This document shows positions 9,778 to 21,124 of a stretch of DNA of 64,000 nucleotides, in pieces (position 1 is the first letter of the stretch; each line of letters starts with the position of its first letter). Location: positions 1,116,001 through 1,180,000 of the forward strand of contig CAVOPB010000002.1 in NCBI GenBank assembly GCA_963697805.1, written 5' to 3'. The notes under the pieces are model-generated. The model was not told the origin of the DNA. It was given only the letters and a program-made list of their open reading frames with translations, and made no database searches. The translations under genes were made by a program, and so were the position numbers. The DNA is from VRUE01 sp963697805 (lineage in GTDB: Bacteria > Actinomycetota > Thermoleophilia > Solirubrobacterales > 70-9).

Positions 9778-10752
9778 CTAGCGGTTGATCGAGGACATGT
9801 CGGCGTAGCGGTCGCCGGCGGCGGGCCCGATCGCGCTCAGACGCTCGAGCTGGCCCTCGCTCAGCTCGAGCGAGTCCGCGGCCGCGTTCTCCTCGAGCCT
9901 CTCGACCCGCTTTGTCCCCGGGATCGGGACGATGTCGTCGCCCTGGGCGAGGAGCCAGGCGATCGCGACCTGGGCGGGCGTCGCCTCCAGCTCCCTCGCG
10001 ACCGCCTCGACCTCGTCGAGGATCCGCAGGTTGTCCTCGAAGTTCCCCTTGGTGAAACGGGGATTGCTCGACCGAAAGTCGCCCTCGGCCTCGAGCGCGG
10101 CCCGGTCGCGGAAGCGGCCGGCGAGGAAACCGCGGCCGAGCGGCGAGTAGGCGACGAACCCGATACCGAGCTCGCGAACCAGCGGCAGGACCTCCTCCTC
10201 GGGATCCCGCGTCCAGAGGGAGTACTCGGACTGCAGCGCCGTGATCGGGTGGGTCGCGTGGGCGCGGCGAATCGTCTCCGGCGCAGCCTCGGAGAGGCCG
10301 ATGTGGCGGATCTTCCCCTCCTCGACGAGCTCGCCGAGGGCGCCGACGGTCTCCTCGATCGGGGTTCGGGGGTCGATGCGGTGCTGGTAGTAGAGGTCGA
10401 CGTGGTCGGTGTCGAGCCGTCGAAGCGAGCCCTCGATCGCGATGCGGAGGTTCTCGGGCGAGCCGTCGATGCGGCGGTCCCCGCCGTGGCGGTGGGAGAG
10501 GATCCCGAACTTGCTGGCGACGACGAACTCCGCCCGCCGGCCGGCGATCGCCTGGGCCACCAGTTCCTCGTTGGTGTAGGGGCCGTACATCTCGGCCGTG
10601 TCGATGAAGTCGATGCCGAGCTCGCGGGCCCGGTGGATGGTCCGGGCCGACTCCTGGTCATCGCTCGCCGCGCCGGCGTAGAAGGCGGACATGCCCATGC
10701 AGCCGAGACCGATCCTGCTGACCTCGAGGTTGCCCAATGAGATTCGCTTCAT
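9778..10752 (-). CDS. Aldo/keto reductase
   Basis: A 324-residue NADPH-dependent oxidoreductase of the (beta/alpha)8 barrel family. The catalytic tetrad is visible as Asp51 and Tyr56 (DTAEMYG), Lys81 (ASKFG) and His124 (YYQHRIDP). The C-terminal PIPGTKRVERLEENA is the cofactor-phosphate-binding segment of the AKR13-like group. These enzymes reduce aldehydes and ketones; the substrate is unknown. Convergent with comF and divergent from hpf. Confidence 0.92.
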   Translation of the reverse strand: MKRISLGNLEVSRIGLGCMGMSAFYAGAASDDQESARTIHRARELGIDFIDTAEMYGPYTNEELVAQAIAGRRAEFVVASKFGILSHRHGGDRRIDGSPENLRIAIEGSLRRLDTDHVDLYYQHRIDPRTPIEETVGALGELVEEGKIRHIGLSEAAPETIRRAHATHPITALQSEYSLWTRDPEEEVLPLVRELGIGFVAYSPLGRGFLAGRFRDRAALEAEGDFRSSNPRFTKGNFEDNLRILDEVEAVARELEATPAQVAIAWLLAQGDDIVPIPGTKRVERLEENAAADSLELSEGQLERLSAIGPAAGDRYADMSSINR

Positions 10753-10780
10753 TTACCAGAGGGTAGCCAGCGGCTAGCAT
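10752..10780 (+). promoter_or_regulatory. Predicted promoter of hpf
   Basis: TTTACC (10752-10757) and TAGCAT (10775-10780) are spaced 17 nt apart, resembling actinobacterial housekeeping -35/-10 elements. They sit 25 nt before the start codon of hpf, which has a near-perfect AAAGGAGG ribosome-binding site (10793-10800). Confidence 0.5.
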
Positions 10781-10804
10781 CGATCCACGACCAAAGGAGG
10801 CTGG

Positions 10805-11158
10805 ATGCGAATCGAGATACGCGGCCGCAACCTGGAGATCGACGATGAGCTGCGCGGTCACGTCTACAAGCGGTTCCGCCGGGTCGGGAAGCAGGTCTCG
10901 GAATTGGCGACGCTCGAGGTCGAGCTCTCCGAAGAGCGCAACCCCTCGATCTCCGACGATCAGGTCGCCGAGGCGACGCTGCGGCTGAAGGGCGTGACCC
11001 TGCACGCGCACGAGGCGTCCCCGGAGATGACCCACAGCATCCACGAACTGGCCGAGGACATCCGCCGCCAGGTCAAGAAACATCGCGAGAAGCGACGCAA
11101 GCGCAGCCAGACCCGGCGCCTCGTCAACAGGATGCGGGGCAACGCCGCCGAGTCGTAG
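10805..11158 (+). CDS. hpf: Ribosome hibernation promoting factor (short form)
   Basis: A 117-residue protein beginning MRIEIRGRNLEIDDELRGHV, the beta-alpha-beta start of the HPF/RaiA fold, with a strongly basic C-terminal tail (RRQVKKHREKRRKRSQTRR). Proteins of this family bind the 30S subunit in slow growth and block translation. Long actinobacterial HPFs have an extra C-terminal dimerisation domain; this one lacks it, so it resembles the short HPF/YfiA forms that need a partner to make 100S dimers. It lies directly before secA, a common arrangement. Confidence 0.9.
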   Translation: MRIEIRGRNLEIDDELRGHVYKRFRRVGKQVSELATLEVELSEERNPSISDDQVAEATLRLKGVTLHAHEASPEMTHSIHELAEDIRRQVKKHREKRRKRSQTRRLVNRMRGNAAES

Positions 11159-11222
11159 GCGACAACGCAGTCCGGGCGGGCAATACAGCTACCCTAGGGG
11201 CGATGAAGCACGGGGATTCGTA

Positions 11223-14053
<2,831 letters not shown>

Positions 14054-14069
<16 letters not shown>

Positions 14070-14464
14070 ACCCGGTTCGGGAGTTCATCCGCGCCTTCAA
14101 CCAGCGGGACCTCGACGCGTTCGTCGCGGTCCTCGACCCGGAGGTCGAGCTGCACGCGATGCGAGGGCTGCGCCGGGGCCTCGAGGCGGCGCGGCTGTGG
14201 GCGACCAGACCGCCGGGTGGGGTCCAGCAGACGATCGTCCTCGACGACCTCTACGAGGACGGGACCGAGTCCGGCGGCGGCTCCGCGGTGGCGCTGATCC
14301 GCCGGGCCTGGGTCTGGGACGAGGATGGCTCGCCGGCCGGTGAGGACGTCATGGCCTGGCTGTTCGAGCTCCGCGACCACCGGATTCGGAGCTGGCGGCC
14401 GTTCGAGGACCGCGCCGAGGCTCTCCACGCCGCCGGATTCGACCGCGGCATCGGGTCGGCGTAG
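14054..14464 (+). CDS. SnoaL/NTF2-like small protein
   Basis: A 136-residue protein whose best start, GTG 14054, overlaps the secA end by 16 nt in another frame. It shows VREFIRAFNQRDLDAFVAVL and DPEVELHAMRG, followed by a Trp/Arg-rich sheet ending in LRDHRIRSWRPFEDRAEAL. This is the pattern of SnoaL-like and ketosteroid isomerase-like (NTF2 fold) proteins, a cone-shaped fold that binds small ligands. The function is unknown. It is just upstream of a methyltransferase gene, so the two may act together. Confidence 0.7.
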
Positions 14465-14477
14465 GATTTCTGAGTCG

Positions 14478-15350
14478 ATGGTCACCGTCGCCGAGAACAA
14501 CACCGAGGCAGCGCAGGCCTGGAGCGGCTCATTGTTCGAGCGGTTCGTCGAGTTCCGGGAGCTGGTCGTGGCCGGCCTCGGGGCCCACGGCGAGGCCGCG
14601 ATGGAGGCCCATCCCCCGGGTGAGGGCGAGAGGGTGATCGACCTCGGGTGCGGCTTCGGCGACACGACCCAGCGCCTCGCCGGCCTCGTCGGCCCGAACG
14701 GCAGCGCCCTCGGCGTCGATGTCTCGGAGCCGTTCATCGAGGAGGCCCGCAGGGAGGCCGAGGCCGCGGGGGCACCGAACGTCAGCTTCAGGGCCTGCGA
14801 CGTCCAGGTCACCGAGTTCGACGCCAAGAGTTTCGACTACGCCTACTCGCGGATGGGGATCATGTTCTTCGCCAACCCGGTCCAGGCCCTCCGCAACGTC
14901 TGCGCCTCGCTGGCGCCGGGCGGCAGGCTGTGCGCCGTCGTCTGGCGCCGCAAGCTCGACAACGAGTGGGTTCTTCGGGCGGAGGGCGTCGTCGAGAAAT
15001 ACCTCGATCACCCGGAGGAGACCAATGAGCCGACCTGCGGCCCCGGGCCGTTCTCAATGGCCGGCGCGGACACCGTCACCGACCAGCTCATGCTCGCCGG
15101 GTTCGAGGAGATAACGCTGCGGCGCTGCGACCTTCCGATCAAGATCGGCAACGACCTCGATCAGGCGGTCGAGTTCAACATGGCGATCGGGCCGGCCGGT
15201 GAGGTGCTGCGGCTGTGGGAAGACCGGATCGACGAGATCCGTCCGAAGATCGCGGCGGAGCTGCGCGAAGCGCTGGCGGAGTTCGAGGGGCCGGACGGGG
15301 TGACCGCTCCGGCGTCGACCTGGATCATCGGCGCCCGGGCCCCCCAATAG
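14478..15350 (+). CDS. Class I SAM-dependent methyltransferase
   Basis: A 290-residue protein from ATG 14478. Motif I VIDLGCGFGDTT (residues 54-65) binds SAM; further motifs are GVDVSEPFIEEAR (motif II), ACDVQVTEF and FDYAYSRMGIMFFANP, and LAPGGRLCAVVWRR. It resembles UbiE/Coq5-like and Methyltransf_11/25 enzymes, with no clue to the acceptor. Its start lies 13 nt after the SnoaL-like gene. A typical ribosome-binding site is not obvious before the ATG. Confidence 0.85.
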   Translation: MVTVAENNTEAAQAWSGSLFERFVEFRELVVAGLGAHGEAAMEAHPPGEGERVIDLGCGFGDTTQRLAGLVGPNGSALGVDVSEPFIEEARREAEAAGAPNVSFRACDVQVTEFDAKSFDYAYSRMGIMFFANPVQALRNVCASLAPGGRLCAVVWRRKLDNEWVLRAEGVVEKYLDHPEETNEPTCGPGPFSMAGADTVTDQLMLAGFEEITLRRCDLPIKIGNDLDQAVEFNMAIGPAGEVLRLWEDRIDEIRPKIAAELREALAEFEGPDGVTAPASTWIIGARAPQ

Positions 15351-15359
15351 GCTGTTGGG

Positions 15360-16494
15360 ATGGCTGACGCAGCGACCGAATCGGTGCCGGCGCGTCTCGC
15401 CGCTATCCGCGGGCAGTTGAAGCTGCTCGCGGATTATCTTTGACCCCGCCTCGCTTGAGGGAGAGGTCGAGCGGCTCGAGACCGAGATGCAGCGGCCCGG
15501 ATTCTGGGACGACCAGGACATCGCGGCCCGCACCAGCGCCGCCCACGCCGGCGCTCAGCGCAAGCTGAAGGGCTTCCGCGAGCTCGAGGCCGACGTCGAC
15601 GACCTCGATGAGCTGGCCGGGATGACCGGCGACGACGACGAGCTCGCCGGCGAGCTCGCGACCCAGCTCGGCTCGGTCGAGGAGCGCCTCGCCGAGCTCG
15701 AAGAGGCGCGGCTGTTCAGCGGCGAGTACGACGGCGGCGACGCGGTCGTCACCGTCCACGCCGGCGCCGGCGGCACCGACTCGCAGGACTGGGCCGAGAT
15801 CCTGCTGCGGATGTACCTGCGGTGGGCGGAGCGGCGCGGCTTCGGGGTCGAGATGAAGGAGGCCTCGCCGGGGGAGGAGGCGGGCCTGAAGTCGGCGACC
15901 TTCGTCGCCCGCGGCGAGAACGCGTATGGCCTGTTCGCCGCCGAGCGCGGGGTCCACCGGCTGGTCCGGATCTCACCCTTCGACTCCTCGGCCCGTCGCC
16001 ACACGAGCTTCGCCCAGGTCGACGTCGGCCCAATGGTCGATGAGGACGTCGCGGTCGAGATCGACGACGCCGACCTGCGGGTCGACACCTACCGCGCCTC
16101 GGGGGCGGGTGGGCAGCACGTCAACAAGACCGATTCGGCGGTCCGGATCACCCACATCCCCAGCGGGATCGTCGTCCAGTGCCAGAACGAGCGCTCCCAG
16201 ACCCAGAACAAGGCGGCGGCGATGCAGCTGCTGCGCTCGAAGCTGCTCGAGCTCGAAGAGCGAAAACGCGCGGAAAGGCTGGCGAAGGAGCGCGGCGAGG
16301 TCAAAGACGTCGCCTGGGGCTCGCAGATCCGCAGCTACTTCCTCCACCCCGATCAGCGGGTCAAGGACCACCGCACGGGCCACGAGGTCGGCGACGCCGA
16401 GCGGGTCCTCGACGGCGACATCGACGACTTCATCCGCGACTACCTGAACAAGACCGCCGCCTCGGCGGCGGGCTCCGGTGGCCCGCCGGCGTGA
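15360..16494 (+). CDS. prfB: Peptide chain release factor 2 (programmed +1 frameshift)
   Basis: RF2 ends translation at UGA and UAA. The frame from ATG 15360 reads 27 codons and meets CTT TGA at 15438-15443; a +1 shift there joins it to the main frame, giving about 377 residues in all. After the shift come the coiled N-terminal domain, the stop-codon-reading tripeptide SPF in VRISPFDSSARRHTSF, and the GGQ loop SGAGGQHVNKTDSAVRITH. The usual SD-like AGGGGG stimulator is not evident upstream of the slip site. The end overlaps the next gene (GTGA). Confidence 0.95.
15438..15443 (+). promoter_or_regulatory. prfB programmed frameshift site (CTT TGA)
   Basis: The slippery Leu codon CTT followed by the in-frame stop TGA and C at 15444 is the autoregulatory RF2 site: low RF2 slows termination at UGA and allows the +1 shift. 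Reading CTT and then GAC CCC GCC TCG restores the downstream frame. Confidence 0.93.
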
Positions 16495-17165
16495 CCGGGC
16501 CGCTGCGCTTCCTCGAGCGGCCGGCGGACGCTGAGCCGACCGGGCTGCTGATCCTCCATCACGGCCGTGGGACCGACGCCCCCGACCTGCTCGGCCTCGC
16601 CGACCTGCTCGACCCCGGGCGCACGCTCCACGTCGCCGCCCCGCGGGCGCCGCTGGCGTTGCCGGGATCGCCGGGCTTCCACTGGTACCTCGTGCCGCGG
16701 GTCGGCTACCCGGATCACGACACCTTCCACGCTGCCCGCGCGGCGCTGGCAGAGCTCCACGACCGGCTCTGGGAGCAGACCGGGATCAGTCCCGACGCGA
16801 CGGTTCTGGGCGGGTTCTCGATGGGCTCGGTGATGAGCTACGCGATGGGCCTCGGCGCCGACCGGCCACCCGTCGCCGGCCTGCTCGCTTTCAGCGGGTT
16901 CATCCCGATCGTCGAGGGCTGGGAGCCGCATTTCGAGGACCGGGGCGGGACCCGGGTCTTCATCGCCCACGGCGAGAGCGACCCGGTCATGGAGATCGGA
17001 TTCGCCCGCCGCGCCCGGGAGCTGATCGAGGCCGGTGGCCTCGAGGTCAGCTACCACGAGTCGCCGGTCGGTCACCAGATCGATCCCGCGCACGTGCCGC
17101 TCGCGGCGGAGTGGCTGGCGCGGCTTCGCGGCTACTCGACGGGGCCGGCGGCGGGGTCCGACTGA
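16491..17165 (+). CDS. Alpha/beta hydrolase, carboxylesterase/phospholipase-like
   Basis: A 224-residue protein starting at GTG 16491, overlapping the prfB stop by 4 nt. It has LILHHGRGTDA near the N-terminus (oxyanion region), the nucleophile elbow GFSMGS (Ser about 110), GESDPVM (Asp) and VGHQIDP (His): a full catalytic triad. This is the layout of the phospholipase/carboxylesterase family (abhydrolase_2), small serine hydrolases that cleave ester bonds in lysophospholipids or acyl esters. The cellular substrate is unknown. Its last 34 nt overlap the convergent gene on the other strand. Confidence 0.85.
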   Translation: MTGPLRFLERPADAEPTGLLILHHGRGTDAPDLLGLADLLDPGRTLHVAAPRAPLALPGSPGFHWYLVPRVGYPDHDTFHAARAALAELHDRLWEQTGISPDATVLGGFSMGSVMSYAMGLGADRPPVAGLLAFSGFIPIVEGWEPHFEDRGGTRVFIAHGESDPVMEIGFARRARELIEAGGLEVSYHESPVGHQIDPAHVPLAAEWLARLRGYSTGPAAGSD

Positions 17166-17767
17166 AACCAGACGGTCTGCCCGCGGACGGTCCGCCTCAG
17201 CGCCAGGCGCCTGGTGAAGTAGGGCCGGCAGTAGCTCGGGGCGGAGGGAATGTCGAGAGTGAGGAGATAGTCGCTGGCGTCGCGGGCCCGCTCCATCCGG
17301 TCGCTGCCCAGGGTCTCGGTGAGCCGCAGGACTCCGCTTCTCCCGAGGTGGCGTTTGACGACGCCGAGGTCGAGCGACTCGGCTCCCCTGCGCATCTGGA
17401 AGTCGAGGTAGGCGCGCGTCGGTTCAACCGTCGAGTAGCGGACGATGAAGCGCAGGCGATTGCGCGAGGGAAGGGAGACGACACGGGCACGCGCGGTCCG
17501 CAACAGGCATTCTTCCGGCGCTTCGCCCCCCGCTTCAGCCGCTTCTTCGGCTTCGCATTCGAGCACGCCCTCTTCCCATTCGAAGCATTCTTCTTCGACC
17601 TGGGAGGCGCCGCTCGATTCCGCTTCCGGGAGCGCCGCGGCGGTGGCGCTCGCCGCCTTGACCAGGCAGAGGAGGCCGATCAGAACAACGGGGGTGGCGA
17701 TCGAGACGAGCCAGGCGAGGCGGGTCAGGTTCGTCTCGCGGCCGGGGTTGGTGGGTCGGTACGTCAT
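17132..17767 (-). CDS. Hypothetical membrane-anchored protein
   Basis: About 211 residues from the likely ATG at 17767 (an upstream in-frame ATG at 17818 lies inside the ogt end). A short positively charged start (MTYRPTNPGRETNL) is followed by one membrane helix (about residues 20-38), then an acidic Glu/Cys-rich stretch (EEECFEWEEGVLECEAEEAAE) and a beta-rich C-terminal part with two cysteine-containing segments. No family is recognised. Topology suggests an extracytoplasmic domain held by a single helix. It follows ogt on the same strand with slight overlap. Confidence 0.6.
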   Translation of the reverse strand: MTYRPTNPGRETNLTRLAWLVSIATPVVLIGLLCLVKAASATAAALPEAESSGASQVEEECFEWEEGVLECEAEEAAEAGGEAPEECLLRTARARVVSLPSRNRLRFIVRYSTVEPTRAYLDFQMRRGAESLDLGVVKRHLGRSGVLRLTETLGSDRMERARDASDYLLTLDIPSAPSYCRPYFTRRLALRRTVRGQTVWFQSDPAAGPVE

Positions 17768-17798
17768 TGCCCCGTCATCGACCCCGTTTGCCGCTTGC

Positions 17799-18365
17799 TT
17801 AAGCCAGGCTTTTCTCAAGCGCCCCCTCGAGCTCGAGCAGCGCTCGCTTCATCGGCAGGCCGCCGCCGTAGCCGCCGAGCGCGCCGCCGCTACGCAGGAC
17901 GCGGTGGCAGGGGACGACGATCGGGATCGGGTTCGCCCCGCACGCCGACCCCGCGGCGCGGACGGCACGCGGGTTGCCCGCGCTCGCGGCCACCTCCGTG
18001 TAGCTCCGGGTCCTTCCGTATGGGATTCGGTCGATCGCCCGCAGGACCCGTCGGCGAAAGTCGTGGCTGAGGCGCCAGTCGAGCGGCAGGTCGAACTCGG
18101 TCAGCCCGCCGCTGAAGTAGCTGTCGAGCTCGCGCCGGACCTGCTCGAGGCGGGCCGGCGCCTCGAGCACCCTGGGCGAGATCCGCGCCGCCAGATCCTC
18201 GAGGAGCTCGTCCGGCTCCTCCGCCGGCAGCCCGACCCGGACCAGGCCGCGCGATGTGGTCGCGAGCAGGAGATCGCCGAACGGCGAGTCGGTGGTCGTG
18301 TAGGCAACGTCGATCAGCCCCTCCTCGGCGGCCCGCTCGGTCAGTCTCTCCAGCTCGGCCCTCAT
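17799..18365 (-). CDS. ogt: Methylated-DNA-protein-cysteine methyltransferase
   Basis: A 188-residue DNA repair protein that moves the methyl group from O6-methylguanine (or O4-methylthymine) to its own cysteine and is consumed. The active-site segment is VVPCHRVLRSGGALGGYGGG with Cys153; RIPYGRTRSY (helix-turn-helix region with the Arg finger) and NPRAVRAAGSACGANPIPI are also typical. No Ada-type N-terminal domain. Its start ATGA overlaps the stop of the upstream sigma-factor gene, so the two are translationally coupled. Confidence 0.95.
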   Translation of the reverse strand: MRAELERLTERAAEEGLIDVAYTTTDSPFGDLLLATTSRGLVRVGLPAEEPDELLEDLAARISPRVLEAPARLEQVRRELDSYFSGGLTEFDLPLDWRLSHDFRRRVLRAIDRIPYGRTRSYTEVAASAGNPRAVRAAGSACGANPIPIVVPCHRVLRSGGALGGYGGGLPMKRALLELEGALEKSLA

Positions 18366-18823
18366 GCCAGCTCCTTTCTCAATCGCTTGATCCCCTCGTG
18401 CAGGCTGCGCCGCGCGGCCTCGGATGAGCAGCCGAGCGCGGCGGCAATCTCGGCGTGGGGGAGGTCGGCCCCGAACCGGAGGGCGACCGCGGCGCGCTGT
18501 TTCGGCGGCAGCGTCTCGACCGCATCCCAGATTCCCTCGTCGGGCTCCGGATCGAGGCTCGCGACCTCGATCGGCTCCGCGACCGGCAGCGGCCGGCGGC
18601 CGTTGGCGCGGTGGTGGTCGATCGCCTTGCGGTGGGCGATCGTGAGCAGCCAGCCCCGGAGGTTGCCGGCGTCGCGGAGCTTCGGGTAGGCACGGAGCGC
18701 GGCGAGGAAGGTCTCCTGGAAGCAGTCCTCGGCGTCGGCGCGGCCGACGGCGCCGCGCAGGGTCGCCATCACGGCCGCGGCATGCTCGTCGAGCAGGGTC
18801 TGGAACGGGGGCAGTCGGCTCAC
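18362..18823 (-). CDS. ECF-like sigma-70 family RNA polymerase sigma factor
   Basis: A 153-residue protein with region 2 (DAEDCFQETFLAALRAYPKL then NLRGWLLTIAHRKAIDHHRA, helices that bind core RNAP and the -10 element) and region 4 (LPPKQRAAVALRFGADLPHAEIAAALGCSSEAARRSLHEGIKRLRKEL, a helix-turn-helix for the -35 element). Regions 1 and 3 are missing, as in ECF sigma factors. No anti-sigma gene is adjacent; instead the gene is coupled by an ATGA overlap to ogt, suggesting control of a DNA-alkylation response or a shared transcript. Confidence 0.88.
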   Translation of the reverse strand: MSRLPPFQTLLDEHAAAVMATLRGAVGRADAEDCFQETFLAALRAYPKLRDAGNLRGWLLTIAHRKAIDHHRANGRRPLPVAEPIEVASLDPEPDEGIWDAVETLPPKQRAAVALRFGADLPHAEIAAALGCSSEAARRSLHEGIKRLRKELA

Positions 18824-18900
18824 CTCATTGATTAAACGCTGCCGTGGGCGTGAACGTGAGGCGCGAACGCAGTTCGCGGTTACGAACTAGGCTCCGGCCG

Positions 18901-19767
18901 ATGGTGGGTGAGGACGCAGACCAGCTCTCGGCAGTGGTCGCCCGGGCGCTCGCCGAGGACGTCGGCACCGGCGACGTGACCTCGAGGGCGACGGTGCCGG
19001 CTGGCGCGCGCGCCAGGGCGAGGATCATCCAGAAGCAGCCGGGTGTGATCTTCGGGCTCGCAGCCGTCGCCGAGACGATGCGCCAGTGCGGGGTCGACTC
19101 GGTCGACAACCTGATCGTCGAGGGCCAATGGCGCGACGCGGTGCCGGCCGACGTCGCCCTGGCCGTCGGCCCGGCGGCGGGGTTGCTGGCGGCGGAGCGG
19201 ACCGCGCTCAACCTGCTCGGCCACCTCTCGGGGGTGGCGACCCAGACCTCGCGATTCGTCGAGGCCGTCGCCGGGACCGGGGCGCGAATCCTCGACACGA
19301 GAAAGACGACACCCGGGCTCAGAGCCCTCGAGAAGCAGGCGGTGGCGGCCGGTGGCGGTGTCAACCACCGCCTCGGCCTCTTCGACGCGATCCTGATCAA
19401 GGAGAACCACATCGCTCTCGCCGGCGGCCTTGCCGAGGCGGTCGCCGCCGCCCGCGCCGCCGAGCCCGACCTCGCGGTCGAGGTCGAGTGCAGAGACCTC
19501 ACCGACGTCGCGGCCGCGCTTGAGGCCGGGGCCGATCGCCTCCTGCTCGACAACATGGATCCCGATGCCCTGCGCGAGGCGGTCGCGCTGCGTGGGCGCG
19601 AGGCCGAGGACGGGAACGGCCCCGCCCTCGAGGCCTCGGGGGGAGTCGACCTTCAGAGTGTCCGTGAGATCGCCGAGACGGGGGTCGAGCTGATCTCGGT
19701 CGGCGCCCTGACGCACTCCGCGCCGAGGCTCGACCTCAGCATGCTGGTCGAGCCGCTCAGCGGGTGA
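18901..19767 (+). CDS. nadC: Nicotinate-nucleotide pyrophosphorylase (carboxylating)
   Basis: A 288-residue enzyme from ATG 18901. It converts quinolinate and PRPP to nicotinate mononucleotide, CO2 and pyrophosphate in de novo NAD synthesis. Motifs: LAEDVGTGDVTSRA near the N-terminus, ERTALNLLGHLSGVAT, ILDTRKTTPGLRALEK (catalytic-site segment), IKENHIALAGG, VEVECRDL, LLLDNMDPDAL and EASGGVDL. nadA lies 1.4 kb downstream, but nadB is not in the window. Its end overlaps the convergent cupredoxin gene by 11 nt. Confidence 0.95.
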   Translation: MVGEDADQLSAVVARALAEDVGTGDVTSRATVPAGARARARIIQKQPGVIFGLAAVAETMRQCGVDSVDNLIVEGQWRDAVPADVALAVGPAAGLLAAERTALNLLGHLSGVATQTSRFVEAVAGTGARILDTRKTTPGLRALEKQAVAAGGGVNHRLGLFDAILIKENHIALAGGLAEAVAAARAAEPDLAVEVECRDLTDVAAALEAGADRLLLDNMDPDALREAVALRGREAEDGNGPALEASGGVDLQSVREIAETGVELISVGALTHSAPRLDLSMLVEPLSG

Positions 19768-20098
19768 CCGTGAGGGTCAGCTTCATTTCCTTCGGGTGGA
19801 CGGTGCAGATCAGCTTGTAGATGCCGGGCTTGCTGAAGGTCTTGGCGAAGTTGACGCCCTTGCTCTTGGTCGTGTCCGAGTTGAAGGAGCCGCCGGGGCC
19901 AGACTTCTTGGTGACGTTGTGCTTCTTCTTCCCGGTCCAGTCGAAGCTCACCTTCGTCCCGGCGCTGACCGTCTTGCTGGACGGAGCGAAGAAGTTGTCG
20001 CCGAGCGTGATCGTCGCCGCCGAAGCCGAGCTTGCCAGCGCGGGTATCGCCAGCAGGGCGGCGATCGCGAACAGGGGGACGATTTTGAGCATGCGCAT
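19757..20098 (-). CDS. Cupredoxin (plastocyanin-like, secreted)
   Basis: A 113-residue protein with a signal peptide (residues 1 to about 27, ending ASSASA). The mature part has TITLGDNFFAPSSKTVSAGT, WTGKKKHNVT (His60) and the copper loop CTVHPKEM (Cys98, His101, Met105): a complete type-1 copper site. It is probably a small extracytoplasmic electron carrier; the partner is not in the window. A short, strong ribosome-binding region (GGAGG) precedes it. Confidence 0.88.
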   Translation of the reverse strand: MRMLKIVPLFAIAALLAIPALASSASAATITLGDNFFAPSSKTVSAGTKVSFDWTGKKKHNVTKKSGPGGSFNSDTTKSKGVNFAKTFSKPGIYKLICTVHPKEMKLTLTVTR

Positions 20099-20120
20099 CC
20101 GGGCCTCCTCGTGGTCGATG

Positions 20121-20158
20121 CCGGGTTGTACGCGCCTTTCTCGCGAAAGGTTCAGCCG
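20121..20158 (-). terminator. Weak hairpin after the glycosylase gene
   Basis: CCTTTC, four bases, GAAAGG (about 20134-20149) form a short stem just downstream of the glycosylase stop on the minus strand. No T run is seen. It might be a weak terminator or stabiliser; low confidence. Confidence 0.25.
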
Positions 20159-21004
20159 CTACTTCAGCAGACGCGAGAGGCGCCTGTCCTTGAGGACGCG
20201 GCCGCCGGTCTGCTCGGCCGGGCAGTAGTTCGTCTGGTGTTCGGAGAAGAACACCGCCTCGATCGTGGCGCCGCAGCGCGGGCACGGCTCGCCCTCGCGG
20301 CGGTGGACCTTCAGCGGCATCGGCAGTTTGTCGGGCAGATCGGGGCCGATCGTCTCCTCGTAGTGGTCGATCGCGGCACCGAGGACCCCGAGCGCCTGAT
20401 GCAGCCGACCGACCTCCTCCACGTCGAGCTCCGAGCCCTGCTTGAACGGCGAAAGCCGTGCCTCCCAGAGGATCTCATCGACCCAGGAGCGGCCGATCCC
20501 GGCGATGTCGCGCTGATGACGGAGCAGCGGATGCAGGTGCCGCGGCTGGTCGATCAGCGTGGCGAAGGCCTCGAGCGGTGGCCGCGGCCACGCTTCCGGG
20601 CCGAGCGTCGCCACGGCCTCGTCCTCGTCGACGGCGTCGGTCGGCAGAAGCTTCGCCCAGGCGCGCTGCCTGGTCCCGAACTCGCGCAGCCGCAGCTCGC
20701 GCCCGTCGGCGATCCGGACCAGGACCCGCGAGGCCCGGTCTTTCATCGATGCCCGCTTCTCGGACACGCGCAGCCTCCCGGCCGACATCAGGTGGATCAG
20801 GAGCGCCAGATCGCCGAACTCGACGACCGGCATCTTCCCGACCCTTCGGACGCCCGTCACGGTCCTCCCGGCCAGCTCGTCGAGCGGCGGGTCGAACGTC
20901 TTCATCACGTTCATCCCCGGCGCCAGCGCCGACTCGACCTCGGCGCCGGCCAGTGCGGCATCCAATCGCCTCGCGGTTATCTCCACCTCAGGTAGCTCAG
21001 GCAT
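20159..21004 (-). CDS. DNA-formamidopyrimidine glycosylase family protein (Fpg/Nei)
   Basis: A 281-residue base-excision repair glycosylase from the ATG at 21004; processing leaves the catalytic Pro2 and Glu3 of MPELPE. The beta-hairpin Lys57 (VGKMP), the helix-two-turn-helix region (AGIGRSWVDEILWEARLSP) and a C-terminal zinc-finger-like segment are present. The finger reads CPRC ... YCPAEQ, so the fourth cysteine of the usual CxxC pair is Glu. AGIGRSW rather than AGIGN suggests an actinobacterial Fpg/Nei-like branch. Whether it removes 8-oxoguanine or oxidised pyrimidines is not clear, so no symbol is given. Confidence 0.88.
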   Translation of the reverse strand: MPELPEVEITARRLDAALAGAEVESALAPGMNVMKTFDPPLDELAGRTVTGVRRVGKMPVVEFGDLALLIHLMSAGRLRVSEKRASMKDRASRVLVRIADGRELRLREFGTRQRAWAKLLPTDAVDEDEAVATLGPEAWPRPPLEAFATLIDQPRHLHPLLRHQRDIAGIGRSWVDEILWEARLSPFKQGSELDVEEVGRLHQALGVLGAAIDHYEETIGPDLPDKLPMPLKVHRREGEPCPRCGATIEAVFFSEHQTNYCPAEQTGGRVLKDRRLSRLLK

Positions 21005-21124
21005 CTCCCCAAGTCTGCCGGGTGGATAGACTTTGGTCAGCATTCATTCGACTGGACCTAGGCACAACGCCATGCCAGCGAACATAAGACCAGCCAGCCC
21101 CCAGGGACGATTGAGGCAACGCCC

